Shown here one piece after another: positions 51,701-64,000 of a stretch of 64,000 nt of DNA (position 1 is the first letter of the stretch; every line of letters starts with the position of its first letter). Under the pieces are notes generated by a model. The model had not been told where the DNA came from and did not search any database. It worked only from the letters and a program-made list of their open reading frames with translations. This DNA comes from Sipunculus nudus. Taxonomy: Eukaryota; Annelida; Sipuncula; Golfingiida; Sipunculidae. The stretch lies in contig CM049322.1 in NCBI GenBank assembly GCA_026874595.1, positions 11,052,400-11,116,399 of the forward strand, read 5' to 3'. The position numbers were made by a program, and so were the translations under genes.

Positions 51701-54700
51701 TTACCAACAGTTTTTGCTAATTTCATGTCTCTTACTAGAAGCAAGGATTTCTAACACATGGGTTAAAACACAGAACACTAATATTCGAGGAATTAACACT
51801 GGTGTTAAGAAAAGTTGGTGTTTTTGTTGATGTATGAACGCAAATGTTATAACTTTGAAAAAAAGTGTTACATTTTTTTTAACACTCTCAAACTGTTCAG
51901 TGTTGGCTCTCTTTTCCAGTGTAAAATTTGACAAAGATATTTTCGTCAGTTTTGTCAAAAGGTGGGGGAAGACTCGCAGGTGTGGAAGCGTAATACAAGT
52001 TTCGAGATTTATATTGTATGTGTAACACTTTTTCAACATATTACAATTATGTCTTAGGTCTTAAAAATAACTTATTTGGTTTCCAGTTTAGGTAAATTCT
52101 AAACCATAATTAGATATATAATATTAGATATATATGATTCCAATGTATTCAATATATAAGGATAATTCAAGATTTTATTAACCACACTAGCAATAAAAAT
52201 ATCAGTTATATTATGCTCCTGCTCGATTATGTGAAAACGTTTGACAGATTAGAATGACCATTCATTTTGAAAACGCTTTAGAAAATTTAACTTTGGAAAG
52301 AAAATGATATCATGGGTCAAAACTTTATATTTTAATGCCTCCAGTATAATAAAAAATAATATTTACTTTTCTTCTTTCTTCACGATTAAAGGAGGCGTCC
52401 GTCAGGGCTGTCCTCTATCACCTTATTTATTTTTCCTAAGCATCGAAATACTAGCTAGCCATATTCGTCAAAACAATAGAATAAAATGCATAAATATAAA
52501 GGGGAAAGAAAACATGTTCTCCCCACCATTAATAGTTTTTATGGTTTAAAGATTAATATGAATTAACTGAAGCCCGATGGTTAGGAACAAGGGCTGGAAA
52601 GGAAGATGGAGATTTGCCAGTCAGATGGACACCCGGGAACTTTAAAACGTGAGGTATAACATTCTGTCAAACTGAAGAAGCTACAGCAGCTAATTATATG
52701 AAAGAAAATATAGAAAAAAATCGGAATCGATTTCAGTCATCGAAAAGGAGAAACTTGACACTAAAAGGAAGAGTACTTATCACAAAAACACTTGGTATAC
52801 CAAAATTACTTTACTGTATGTCAACGTTTCATATACCCCAGCCGTATCTTACGCAAATACAACAACTATTAAACGACTTTTTATGGATGGGTAAAAAAGC
52901 AAAAATTAAACATACAGTTATGATTTAACAAACGTGCGGAGGTGGATTAATAGTGGAATACAGTAACTGTGGTAGAGAAGTAAGATTTAGAATATCACCT
53001 TTATATTATTATAATATTTTGAGCTGTAAAAGTAAAGTTTGCTACAATACCCTAATAAAGAATAAAGCAGAAACAGAGACAGCACAGGTTTATTGGTCAC
53101 ACAACTATGGCATTACGGAGAGTGATTTTAATTCTAGTATTAGCTTGCCACTTACCTTCAGTAACGAATCAATCAAATTACAAGATTTACTATTAAGATT
53201 TTTTCATCGTATAATAACTTTCAAAGAAATATTATATCGAATGAAAATAACGACTAACCCTGTTTGCAATTATTGAAACATACATAAAGATAATGTTGAA
53301 CACAGATTTTTCAACTGTGACGTTGTAAAGATATTTTGGAACGATCTCAGCAGTTTTTACAATTCAATCAATGAAGATGAGAAAATTAGTTGACCATACA
53401 GAACAATATATTCGTATTTAAAGGAAATAGAAGCCCCCAAACATTATTCAATGATAATTACCTCATCATACAAGACAGAAATCCATGTACAGAAATGTGC
53501 CGAAAAAAGAATACATTTCACATCATTCTTGAAATATGTAAGAAATAATCTGGAAATGAAAAAAAATAACTCTAGGAAACAAAGGGAAAAGAATCAGTAT
53601 TCACAGAAGTGTCACTTACGTCAACTTATTAAACTCTCTATACAGGATTAATTATTTGCAACCTAATCATACATTTGATACGGTAAAAAAATTATAGTGT
53701 TTCATTCATTTTGAAGTATAGTGCAGCTTTTGTGGATAATATGCATTTATAAAAATCTATTTGTGTTTGTACCAATGCACACACCAATATTTCTCATATG
53801 TTTTAATCAGACTTTTTTTTAATTCCATTTACTTCTCGTTTACTTGTTAATAATTCAATTAAATGGGCCAGGATATTAAGTACAGACATGTGCATATGCA
53901 AATTATGTGAATATGAATATAAATCTATAACAAATGTTACATTTTAAGTGATGTGCAAGAAAAAAAGGTTATATTACTGAATTGTATTAGAGATAAAATA
54001 TCAAAATACGCGGATGATGAGAGAAAATCAATACTGAGGCGAAAAAAAGAGAATAAAGAAAAAAAAGGTCTTCTTCTTTTTCAGTTTACTTTTTCAGGTT
54101 TAATATCTTTTGTTCAAGACGCAATATTTTATATTTTTTATTTAAAGATTTTTCCCTCGAGTGAACAATTGAAATTCCCCTTACTTTAATTTTAATGAGA
54201 TCACACAACAATAAAAGTGTAATAGTACCTTTATAATCAGTAGGACTCTGTGTTATAATGTTTCTATTAATTTTATCTGAACGGTGTCATTTAATACTAG
54301 ATATTTAACATCCAATCGCCTTGACCTCAGCTGTTCTTGTAAGTTTCTATGTCAATGCCAACCGATTGTGAACTTTCTCTGATTTTACTGGTAATTACTG
54401 TGCAGTTTGAGTAAGTTCTAATAAGGGCTTTTAATGTGTTTGCAACAAATAAATAATCAACGCTGCTTCTGAGTTTCCTGCTATTGTCGGAATGTGTATA
54501 ACGTTCAGAATTATCACTTAAAAAGAAAAGTGTCTACTGAGTTAAAAGTACAAACAAAATTTTGAAAGATAGCCGTACATTTATCTTTTAAGTGATATGT
54601 ATTATCAGTATCTGTGTGTATAAGAATATTGAAGTCTCCAGCAATTATTAAACTCTCCTGAGCTTTGCAGTGTTCAGTGAGCCGGTTCAGTGACCCTGTT

Positions 54701-57700
54701 ATAAACTCACAGCGATGTTTTTCCTGGAATGGCACATAAAAAAAACAATGTGTACAAGTGTTCTGTTATTTCTATGTTGACTAACATTTTTTCTACTCAA
54801 AGAGAAGTATCTGATATTGAACGGTAGACTGTACCATCCCAGGAGCATTTAAATATTCTGATAAAAGCTTCAAGACAATAAGATTCTTGCAAGAAAGCAA
54901 GAATATCAATATCACGCCTTTTAAACCTACTTAATATTTTCTTTCGTTTAAAGTAATTGTTTAGTCCTCTGACGTTCAAAAAACAGTTAAACAACAAATC
55001 TAAAAATATTCTGTATCAGATTCCAAATCAATGTCCGATAAACAGGAAGATCTATTGTTGTCAACAATTTTCTGTGTTTTACCAACTTTTTTGGGGGTAT
55101 CTACATCATTTGATGACTTTGAAGCAAGTCGCTTGGAAGAGACAAAATTCATCAAGGTTCATCGTCCTGTGGTTTGTCCCTGATTTCTTTCAAACGTGTT
55201 ATACTGACCAAACCAGTTTTTGCACTTCCAGCTTGTTTTTGTGGCAACTTTTTATAAGTACCTTGAAAGCCCAGAACATAAATGACGATCTGGGGAAACG
55301 AGAGCAAAGGTTAATGAGCCAGTAGCAATCAATTCGTCCTTAAATTCAGGGATTATTGTTGATTTTTTGTCATAGTTGAGGTTTTCTAAAATGTCTCTTG
55401 TATGGTCTTGGGCTAACTTGTCGTCGAGTGTTGAACCCAATTTTATCGCACTCCAAGCATATTAAGCATTTGCGATTTCTTGAGCTAGATCGTCACAGAC
55501 ATATAGACGACGATATAGAAAGGCATGCTCCAGGGATGACAGGCTTTGACCATAAACGTCAAGTATGCAGTGGAAAGCACTTGACAGAATATCAGTGTGC
55601 CCCGATATGATCTGATCATCCTGGTTTCTCACATACTTAGAGCATTTAGGACCTCCAGCTTTATGCCCTTTCTCATTACAAACTCAACAGATTGTATCTG
55701 AAAACTGGTTGAAATGGAATATATGGCATTTGGATGGTCCGATCATAACGTTACGTGGGGGAGCTTCTGGAATGGGGTTGTCAACGAACACAGATCGATT
55801 ATCGTTTTTGTATGGGATTAGCAGACTGTCCTTGGTTCTTTCATATTCATATTTGACCTCAGATACTACAGTGAAGTTTTCTTTCTTTGAGAAAATGTAA
55901 CATACATGAGTTATCGTATGAGAGGGGCAGATCACAAACTTTGATTTTGAACGGACAGGGAGATGTTGGCACAGATCAAATAGTAAATGGATTTTAATCT
56001 AATAGAGTAATGTGTTTCTCCCTACGGGTTATACTTTCCCCTGAGAAACTTTACTCCTGCTGCAGTCGATTAAGCGTATATACGACACATATTTTGTACC
56101 TGTCAAAGCCGTCAATGTTGACCATCCTAACGACTCAAGCTGCGGCGGAGCACACCTCGAAAGATCTCATTGTGTCGCCTTCTTCTGAGAAATTCTTTCT
56201 TTTAGGGATTACATGGCCATTTGTAAGGTAAACCGTTAGCACTCTCCCCACTGTTATTACCATGCAATTAGTTCCTTCCAATAAGCAACAAATCACAAAT
56301 ATCAGTTTTTGAATAAATAAAATGTCTTGTCTTGACATGTATTCTGTGAGTCAATACTATAAACAAGTTATAATCAAAACTTACATGGATTCTCGTACAG
56401 TTTCATGCGTTTGTGGTCAACATTTGTCAGAACAGTCGAGAGGCGATCACTACGACACCTGCATCACACCTCGAAAGATCTCATTGTGTCGCCTTCCTCT
56501 GAGAAATTCTTTCTTTTAGGGATTACATGGTCATTTGTAAGGTAAACCGTTAGCTCTCTCCCCACTATTATTACCATGCAATTAGTTCCTTCCAATAAGC
56601 AACAAATCACAAATATCAGTTTTTGAATAAATAAAATATCTTGTCTTGACATGTATTCTGTGAGTCAATACTATAAACAAGTTATAATCAAAACTTACAT
56701 GGATTTTCGTACAGTTTCATGCGTTTGTGGTCAACATTTGTCAGAACAGTCGAGAGGCGATCACTACGACACCTGCATCACGAGACCATCTCCAATTTTT
56801 AAAAAATTGGGGGTTGGGGTTGGATATATACCATAATAGCTGGGAGAGGAACATTTTGAAACTATTGATCTAATCTGAGTATGGGTACAGGGGCAGGGCA
56901 CAAACACAAATACAAGATTGCCTGATTATAACCAGTGGCGTCAATTTACATTCCCGGGTTCGGGGATTACTCGCAGACACACACACAAACACATATATGT
57001 TGTCTAAATGACACATTTTAAATGTTTTAGCGTCGGTATGACACATTTCAAATATTTGTTCTGAATCACGGTCCCCAACCCCCACCCACCCCCGACCAAG
57101 TTTTTTAAGCTCCTGATTGTAACAGTTTGTTTTGCCTGTGCAGAGCTTTAAATAAGACGGTGGTATATATCACATGCTTAATGAGTACACCAGTTCGTGG
57201 CTATGAGGGTGGATTGTAGTTACAGCTACACGTTTTTCCCGGGACATCCGGTTTCCTCCACCTCTACAGACAATCCAACGTCAACATCAGAGCCAAGGAG
57301 ATTATTAGTATTAATTATTATAATACTTGTAAAGTCCATGTGAATTAAGGTTATATCTCACTTTTACTAAAACTTTATGGTCATCGCTCATGATGAGGTG
57401 TATGAGATTAATTTTTTAATCATGGAACACAATTTCAATAAAAGATCTTCTTTCTATAGATGTTATGTAATGTATCTTCCTGAATTTAAGAATAAAGGAC
57501 AACTGTTTTAAATTAAATTTTGAACAATATATCAGGGAGGATCTCGCTCCTTTTTCCTAGACTTATCATCCCGGTGCGTATCAGCTATATGTTATGGAAT
57601 AAAAAGCAATATGAAAGCAAGAAGCAATTAATAAAGTATGGTCTGTTAAAAGTTTACTATGATGAGAGTGTTTCGGTTTGATTGTGTAAACTTTGTTGCA

Positions 57701-60700
57701 GAGTATATCTTCTTTAAAAAATACATCATTAGATCTGTACTTTAATTTGAGGAATAGGGCATTGTCCACAAAAAGCGAAGTCCAGTTATAAACGTTTTCT
57801 ATATGCTTCCCCTTTGCACTAAACTCTCACCGCAGATAGATTCAGTAGCAGGTATTTAGGCCGTCACCAGTTCATGACTATATAACTAACCCGAACATTT
57901 AGTATCAATTGCTCTCAACAGATGTCGTATGCGCAATGTTGATGAGACAGTAGATATTGTTATTTTCTACTTCAGTGCATTGGACGATGGTACTCTGTAG
58001 AAAGACTGACGTTGGTCCCTGGTGAATGGTATGGGACAGTTTACGACATGTATGACGATAAAGGAGTGTTGTTCCTCAACGTTACTGATCTGTGAGTACA
58101 TCTACATTATAATATACGGTGTGTTAAGCAAAGTTTTGTCATGCAACTGCACTGAGCCCACGCTTCTTAAAGGGGCCCAATCACCTATGTGACCGTTATA
58201 AACTAAAGTTAATCCCCCGGAGCTAAAAGAAAAAGGTCAGGAAACGTAGATATCACCGCACACAGGGCACTTGTTTTGTTTATATCAATGTGTTTATAAT
58301 ATGTGGGGTTGCAAAAATAAGCAAATGAAATTCAACGATTGGATATAGCGGCTTGTCAGAGAAGCCAGAGCTTTGCAAATGGCGTTTTGCAACAATGACC
58401 CTTCTACCTCCGCGTATATGCAACCTACCACCTTATGTTACCTGTTTTTTTTTTCCATTGCTCTGTTTACAAACACTTTGTTCATAAGAAAAGTTAATTT
58501 ATCCTTCACGAAGGAGTTATAAGAACTTTTCACGTCTAAAATAACCCTTTGATCATTTATATATACACAACGGAAGCCATAAATCAAATAAATCCTTTTT
58601 AAAAAGGTAGATGAAATGGCAACTTTTAATTTTCGCTTTTATGTTTGAACTATCTTGCATGGCGTAACATGTTACTTAAAGGGAGGGAGAGGGGTATTTT
58701 TATATATCCTGTGATGATATTCTTGGAAGGAGATGCCAAGGTCTCCTACCTATTCTGCCACTTTCCCTTCCGGTAAAATTTGTTCCGTGTGGGTCACCTG
58801 GCTGTCAAGGTGAGAGGCTGAATGGGGTCAGCCAACCAGGTCGTGTTCAGTGTCTCGTGCAAATTGTACGAAATATTATAACCCCCTATTTATATTATAT
58901 TATACTAAACAAATTTTCAAATATTGATTTGTTTCGTGTCTGGCCTCCCCAGTCATGCTTTGTATGTTCCCATCTGTTAAAAATGCAAATAAAAATTAAT
59001 AAAGACCTCTACTGTATTACAGTGAAACCTCGATATTATAACCACCAATGGGTCCTCAATAATATTGTCGCATTTTCCAGGTGGTGGTCTTAGCGAGGTC
59101 TGAAAGAACGAGAAAGGATTTGGATCATGAAGAAAATGGTCCTTATTTTGAGATGGTCTCTAAACTAAGGTGGTTATTAGGCAAGGTTTTAATGTATGTA
59201 TTCGATTTATTTTTTCATATTTAGTGATTTCAACAGAACATGTAAGGAGACCAGAACAAGGCGGATTTCTCTAAACCCAGATAATCCCAGAGAGGCATCT
59301 CTGTATGGCGATTCAGCATTAGGTCAGTCACGTAAACGCAATCTTGATCCCCGCTTAGATCCTAATCTTCTTAGATCCTAATCATCGTGCAATACACTGG
59401 GCACCAGGTCAGGTGATATTTACTGTTAATGAATAATCTGTCAAAGTGGTGTCCATTTGGATAAACCCATATACAAATGTGTGTCCTGGCTTAATAATAC
59501 ACACCAAATGTGAATCTTCTATTTATGTCAGATAAGAAAGCTTTGGGTTAGAATACATATATATAAATTGCTGTTTTTAAGAAAGTAATTACACAAAATA
59601 CAATTCCCTAAGTGCATATTTTATATTTAAAGGAATTGCATCACAATTCAAAATAACTGCCTGATGATCACTCATTATGTTTTTTTTTTCTTGAATCTAA
59701 AAGGAGTAGCGTTTCCTGAAATATTTTTGAATGAACCCACTTGCCAGCCAAGATGAAATCTTTAAATGTGATATAAATGAGGCACTGCAGTGCATTAGGG
59801 TGTTAAACATGAAATATAAGCCTAATTAACTGATACCAACAGAACTTATTCTGGAGCATTTTTAACGCAGTCAATCTTAACCTCCCACGTCTGGCTGATT
59901 TCCAGATTATTTTATTTCAATATCAATAAAAATATCAATTTTCGTCGGTGGAATTTCTTAGGTATTACTGAAGGCAAAACCATTGATTCTTTTTTCCCTT
60001 TTAATTTCTTCTGCCGATGCTCTGCCCAAATTTGAAACATTTGGTTTATTTTTCAAAACTGCTCTTATGGCAAACAAAAGCCATAGGTGACAGGATTTGC
60101 TCCTGAAGTTTATTTTTGACCTTTAGCAAAATTCCAGGTTGTACACTGCCTAGCACACTCGCCATTATCGCTCATTTGCATTTACGGGGTGGGAATGGAG
60201 GGGTTTCGCTGATTACAAATATCTGGGTAAATATTCAATTTACATTAATACTGGTTAAATTACAGCTGGCACTATGTACACACCTGGTGGCAGTTTCAGC
60301 ACCTTCTGGGTGTCGTATTTCTGCCCGTCAGAGTACATGAAGGACGGCGTTTGCTCACGGCCTCAGGTTGATATTGTCAGTCGTACAATGACCATGGAAG
60401 ACACGGAGCTGGCCACCGCTACGTCACTCAGAGATACACTTTGTATGCCGTCCCTCAACTATATCTACCAACCAAAGTCATACGATAGTACGTATCTACC
60501 TGTCTTTAAGCATATACATGGTATTCAGTCCTCCATGTCCAATTCTGACATATCCAGGATAAATTATTGTAAAATTCCTAATACAAGTATATTCACCTCC
60601 GCCTGTTTATTTTCGCTCTGTCTCTCTCTCTTAATTAACAGTTGTCATACACAAACGCTTTCAACTCGGATATTGTGACGCTTTCGTTATTATCGTCAGC

Positions 60701-60876
60701 AGGGGAAACAATACCTGCCGCATCTCTACGACTCGCTACTCGCGCCTATAGCGCCACCTAGTGGCCAGCGGTATCTAGTCACCACACACTGATGAAATAG
60801 GACGAAACTGTCATAAAAGTCAATTGATTGTGGATGTGTGTTTGAACTATTATTTAGTATCCTTCTCCTCCCCCTA

Positions 60877-60943
<67 letters not shown>

Positions 60944-63701
60944 GTGTGCTTCTCTGTCTCCGAATATCTGTCGTCTAGCGTGCTTTCCTTAACTTCATAA
61001 TTTCCATCATTCCTTTATTGTCCTCGTATGTATATAATTTTCCCTCCAATCATATAATAATAAATAATTACAATTATGATATCACCTTAATGCTGAAAGG
61101 TATATATAAAGAACTGTAATAATGCTGAGGTCAGGAAATTTTACGTAATTACCCACTTAAATTTCATATTATATTTCGTCGTTTATGACCCATACTGTTT
61201 TAATCACTCAGGTTGTATGGAGGACCAGGTACCAAACGGTAAGTGTACCATTTTCCCTAGTTTTTTCCTTCATATGCTAAAATATATTATGTTACCAAAT
61301 TTGGCCCTGCCTTAATCGGAGTTGAATGGTGTTATGGTCCCTTGCGCTTGGCTCATTTTCAGCAATCGAAATGCCGTCATAAATTCACATATTTTTTAAT
61401 ACATATTTCTCATACATTCTTGACGACTACGCACACCAAATCAAAAACCGCAAGGGTGATTAAGAAAATAATGAGTCGCCCCCAATTCGTTCGTTGTTAG
61501 GATTCTAGACAGGACATAACTGTCCGCGTGCTGGTGTTCCGGGTGTTCAGCCGTTCGTCACCAAAGGGGCGTGGGTACTGCTGCTCTGCTAGATTATACG
61601 GAATCTCATTTGGGCCCACGGGGCGTGCGGCCACAAGCAACATTTGACGACGCCTTCTTCTGTTTACACAAAGATTGGTGTGTCATCTACAATATAATTT
61701 CTAAATTTCAATATTGTGAAACAATCCTGATTATAAATTCACCTTAGCGCTGTCGAGGTATATGGCTGGGCACGGCTTAGGCCGTGTCATCGTATCAGCT
61801 CAGACGCCATCTACCTCGTCTGTAAATATCGGGCTCTAACAGTAGCGGTGTTAGGAACTGGAAGACACGTTTAAAGGAAAGGTTCTGGGGGAGCGTTAAT
61901 TTGGTCAGCTACGGTGTGTTCATTGAAATTAATCACAGAATGATCGCGATAATACAAATAAAATACATGCGTAAATGGTTGTCAAGCCATCTAATGTTTA
62001 GTTTGGAAACTAGATATGTCTACAGGACACTCTTGACTCTCCATTTATGCGCTGCTATGTACCATGGTAACACATGTCACAAACGCATAATATATAGCCT
62101 TTTGGCATAAGGCAAATTAGGCGACCAAAAAGTTTGCATTATAATTTACACCAGAAATGTGTGTAGTTTACAATCAAAATAAATTTGCATTATTCTGTAA
62201 TGTGATTTCTGGTGTATAGATGAGCAAAATTGAAATGTGTTGTAAATAAAAAAAAAATGTATTAACTTATTCGTTATTAGAGCAAAAAGAAAATGATTAA
62301 AGATCTAGACACAAACGTACACAAACCTAAACTCTGAACAATAATTGATATTATCTCTCTTTTTTTCTGTAAGAAATGAGGATATGCAGTAAACAGGTTA
62401 ATATAAAGGGCTTCGCATGGGACTTAACTAAATACTCTACATTTCGTTATACAAATTTATCTGAAACATAAATTAAATATAATATTGATTATTTTTATTG
62501 TTTAATAAAATAATTATTTTCTTTTATTTCCGTTTGTATAGCGGATGCTTGCTACGAAAAATTCATTCCGTATTTCAACACATATGACACAAAGAAGGTA
62601 AGATACCTAATCAGTGGATTTAATTTATCAATTACAGTGTTTACTATATATGCGTGTTGACTGTTAAACGTATTAAAAAAACAAGCAATATACCCTAAAT
62701 TCTGACATTTGCGACATTCGCCTTTTTAGTCGGTAAGCAAAATGATCGACCCCATGTGAGATTTTGAAGTATTTGCAAGGTCAGGGTTAACAATGGCACC
62801 GAAATACGACAGGAAAGTTATGGTGGGAATATATCTCAGGAGAGTTTGGTGTCCATTAGACCTGTATCTTCCATGCAGATGCCGGAGGAGCACTCTATGC
62901 ATGACCGTGCCCTCAACCGAAAATTACAGCAATACGCCTAGTGTCGTTTCGTGTTCGTTCTTTAACATAACCCTTCGCAAAGGGGCTGGGCAAATTAGTT
63001 ACCCGTTCTAGTCTACCAAAGGGTGTTCCATAGTTGTATGTCACTGAAATTTGTTGATCTTTTCTTAAACTCACAGATTATATCCAAAAAGTAAGGTGCA
63101 ACGGGAGAATGAAGCATAGGCCTAATTAACTAGAATTAATCCAAAACCATACCTTGTATGATATTTTAGTATATCATTTAAATCAATTATATATATGTAC
63201 ATGACCGTATGCATTCCAACATATTTTATACGTGTAATTGTATAGAGAACCTAGAGGAATAACATGATAACTTCTGATCACATTATCCAGTATATTGAAA
63301 ATAAGGATAATAAAATGATAATAATGATAATAATAACAATATTAATATTATATATATTATATATTAGGATGATAATAATGAATAATTGTATGAGAAACCT
63401 TCCGGTAATTAGGACTTTAACTGTGCAGTCAAGAACATGATTTTTTTTTCAGTTTTAATCATGTATTTTACAATATTTTGGTCGAATGAGGATTGGGGGC
63501 TACAGCTTTTTTAGTGGCACTTATTTTTATAGGTGTTCGTAATAATTAGGATAACTGTATTTATCTTTATCAGGTGATCGGTCGATGGTATCTGAGAGTA
63601 ATGTATCTCCTCGATGGTCGGAGCCCGGAGAGAGATCTCCTGGGGATGACAGCTGACCTAGAGAGTGTAGACGGCATCGACCGTCTAACGTATTATGTGG
63701 C
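48683..63701 (+). CDS. Copy C: two-domain lipocalin-like gene, exons 1-7 (3' end outside window)
   Basis: Exons 48683-48787, 57976-58091, 59225-59322, 60266-60487, 61212-61238, 62542-62597, 63574-63701. All have the same sizes and phases as B, with GT/AG introns and an open frame of 752 nt. The ATG is preceded by an in-frame TAG, as in B. The part seen has the signal peptide (MLRILFLIVTVTAAYS), the whole of domain 1 and the start of domain 2 (VIGRWYLRVMYL). Replacements against B over 250 complete and split codons are few: V4I, V14A, A17S, H54Y, Y75D, V107A, K206T, Q207K, L210I, R233M, D238E, V246L, H248Y. Cysteines and sequons N70 and N77 are kept. Exons 8-12 should follow right of the window, exon 8 about 1.2 kb beyond exon 7 if spacing is like B. 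Confidence 0.87.
48800..48984. repeat. Tandem duplication at the start of copy C intron 1
   Basis: A segment starting CTGGCTTTTCAGAATACTAA is present at 48,800-48,883 and again from 48,884 to about 48,984. Copy B has it once (23,717-23,820). Confidence 0.8.
49086..52140. other. Part of copy C intron 1 missing from copy B
   Basis: The left side of a roughly 4.2-kb segment that B lacks. I see no gene; the frames at 49,343, 50,326 (minus) and 51,701 (minus) have no recognisable domain or splice support. It may hold older repeats I cannot name. Confidence 0.45.
52140..53690 (+). mobile_element. L1/Tx1-like LINE ORF2 remnant: reverse transcriptase to 3' end
   Basis: Near 52,215 a LLDYVKTFDRLEW-like reading matches RT motif A. 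At 52,390-52,440 GGVRQGCPLSPYLFF is the classic motif B. The following YADD-type motif is lost in a deletion. Next are RNLTLKGRVLITKTLGIPKL and NDFLWMGKKAKIKHT (52,750-52,920), typical L1 thumb region, and then a zinc region near 53,266-53,320 (NPVCNY, stop, then HKDNVEHRFFNCDVVKIFW). Stops separate the parts. The last 390 bp are also present in copy B intron 1. Confidence 0.82.
53690..54080. other. Between the two LINE remnants in copy C intron 1
   Basis: AT-rich; aligns with 24,260-24,690 in B. A Lys/Arg-rich open stretch (about 53,953-54,070) could be part of either LINE or chance. Confidence 0.45.
54080..56780 (-). mobile_element. L1/Tx1-like LINE remnant, ORF1, endonuclease and linker, in copy C intron 1
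   Basis: Homologue of 24,590-26,710, minus strand. ORF1 start MSRQDILFIQKLIFVICC (two copies, ending at 56,652 and 56,338 on this strand because of a 314-bp tandem duplication), then VKYEYERTKDSLLIPYKNDN. A zinc knuckle C-x2-C-x4-H-x6-C near 55,680-55,640 has the same in-frame stop as in B. Endonuclease start FLNVRGLNNYFKRKKILSRF (about 54,975), then QESLIIAGDFNILIHTD (about 54,650) with the GDFN motif intact. About 300 bp at the 3' side (54,080-54,375) are kept here and lost in B. Confidence 0.75.
56153..56780. repeat. 314-bp tandem duplication within the LINE (copy C only)
   Basis: The unit starting ACACCTCGAAAGATCTCATT occurs at about 56,153 and again at about 56,467, nearly identical. 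Copy B has one unit. Confidence 0.85.
56780..57975. other. Copy C intron 1, remainder
   Basis: No gene; aligns with 26,820-28,131. A stretch near 57,870-57,895 lacks about 150 bp present in B (27,890-28,040). Confidence 0.5.
57976..58091 (+). CDS. Copy C exon 2: domain 1 G-x-W exon
   Basis: Same as B exon 2 except Tyr for His54. Phase 0 to 2. Confidence 0.92.
58092..59224. other. Copy C intron 2
   Basis: No gene; full-length alignment with B intron 2. Confidence 0.6.
59225..59322 (+). CDS. Copy C exon 3
   Basis: Encodes DFNRTCKETRTRRISLNP and on, Asp75 in place of Tyr. Phase 2 to 1. Confidence 0.9.
59323..60265. other. Copy C intron 3
   Basis: No gene; aligns with B intron 3. Confidence 0.6.
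60266..60487 (+). CDS. Copy C exon 4
   Basis: Protein identical to B exon 4 in all 73 complete codons despite eight nucleotide differences. Split codon 107 gives Ala. Confidence 0.93.
60488..61211. other. Copy C intron 4
   Basis: No gene; contains a (CT)n tract at about 60,881-60,943. Confidence 0.65.
60881..60943. repeat. (CT)n microsatellite
   Basis: About 63 bp of CT repeats, at the place of the longer tract in B intron 4. Confidence 0.95.
61212..61238 (+). CDS. Copy C exon 5 (27-nt linker micro-exon)
   Basis: Identical in sequence to B exon 5, including the donor site. Confidence 0.88.
61239..62541. other. Copy C intron 5
   Basis: No gene. Keeps the inverted repeat of B intron 5 (ACACCAGAAAT near 62,148; ATTTCTGGTGT near 62,206). 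Confidence 0.6.
62542..62597 (+). CDS. Copy C exon 6
   Basis: Encodes DACYEKFIPYFNTYDTKK, phase 1 to 0. Confidence 0.9.
62598..63573. other. Copy C intron 6
   Basis: No gene; about 620 bp shorter than B intron 6. An AAT-rich stretch lies at about 63,300-63,385. Confidence 0.6.
63574..63701 (+). CDS. Copy C exon 7: domain 2 G-x-W exon
   Basis: VIGRWYLRVMYLLDGRSPER and on to codon 250, phase 0 to 2, donor GTAAGT. Five replacements against B. Confidence 0.92.
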
Positions 63702-64000
63702 GTAAGTTGTTCCTATTCTTGGGGCACATTGATCCGTTAGCATAACAATATAATTTACAAATGTAATGCATCATTAGAAAACTCCCAAATGTTGTTTTTA
63801 ACGATAAAAAGGATAACGTGCATCCCGGTAAATGTAAAAGAATTCACGGTCTGGGGTTATGATACAATCATAATATGCATTTGGTTGTGTACTTAACGTG
63901 TTGATGGTCTATTTACAACATAATTGCATATATGTGTCATTTATTGCGATTAAATATAAATACACAGAAAATACCCTTGGAGTTGCTCTCCAACCTTTTT
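63702..64000. other. Copy C intron 7, left part
   Basis: Aligns with 34,659-34,960; no exon before the window end. Confidence 0.6.

Overview
The window is intron-rich, AT-rich eukaryotic nuclear DNA with many simple repeats and decayed non-LTR retrotransposons. A mollusc, probably a bivalve, is the best guess. The reasons are the ApoD-like secreted lipocalins, an L1/Tx1-like LINE, a decayed HECT-like retrocopy and diverged GACCTTGACC-type repeats. This is inference; no species marker is present. I saw no rRNA, convincing tRNA, CRISPR array or prokaryote-type gene.

The main content is a head-to-tail array of three paralogous plus-strand genes. I could reconstruct them exon by exon because three copies can be compared. 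Copy A enters at its end (exons 9-12, bases 1-1,789). Copy B is complete (12 exons, 23,603-38,287, 389 residues). Copy C starts at 48,683 and runs off the right edge after exon 7 (63,701). Every junction in B is GT/AG and the reading frame closes without error. The protein has a signal peptide, two successive lipocalin (apolipoprotein D-type) domains and a C-terminal hydrophobic tail after a Gly/Ser/Pro segment, which is the layout of a GPI-anchored protein. The domains are encoded by exons 2-4 and 7-9, which have the same intron phases, so the second domain arose by duplication of an exon block.

Layout: 1-6,985 is the end of copy A and its 3' flank, with two tandem-repeat families and a LINE remnant. 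6,985-21,240 is a spacer unique to A-B. It holds a 125-bp repeat array, a HECT-domain pseudogene (about 9.8-11.55 kb), a cluster of broken coding-like frames (14.9-16.3 kb) and GACCTTGACC-family repeats. 21,240-36,858 is the 5' flank and body of copy B. 36,859-44,795 is the end of B and a 3' flank homologous to that of A. 44,795-46,325 is the short B-C spacer. 46,325-64,000 is the 5' flank and body of copy C. Intron 1 of B and C carries LINE pieces in both orientations. Differences between the copies (a 4.2-kb deletion, a 314-bp duplication, a microhomology deletion and an insert with direct repeats) record how the array evolved.

Only the lipocalin-like genes look functional. They probably encode extracellular or membrane-tethered carriers of small hydrophobic ligands; ligand and tissue cannot be read from the sequence.
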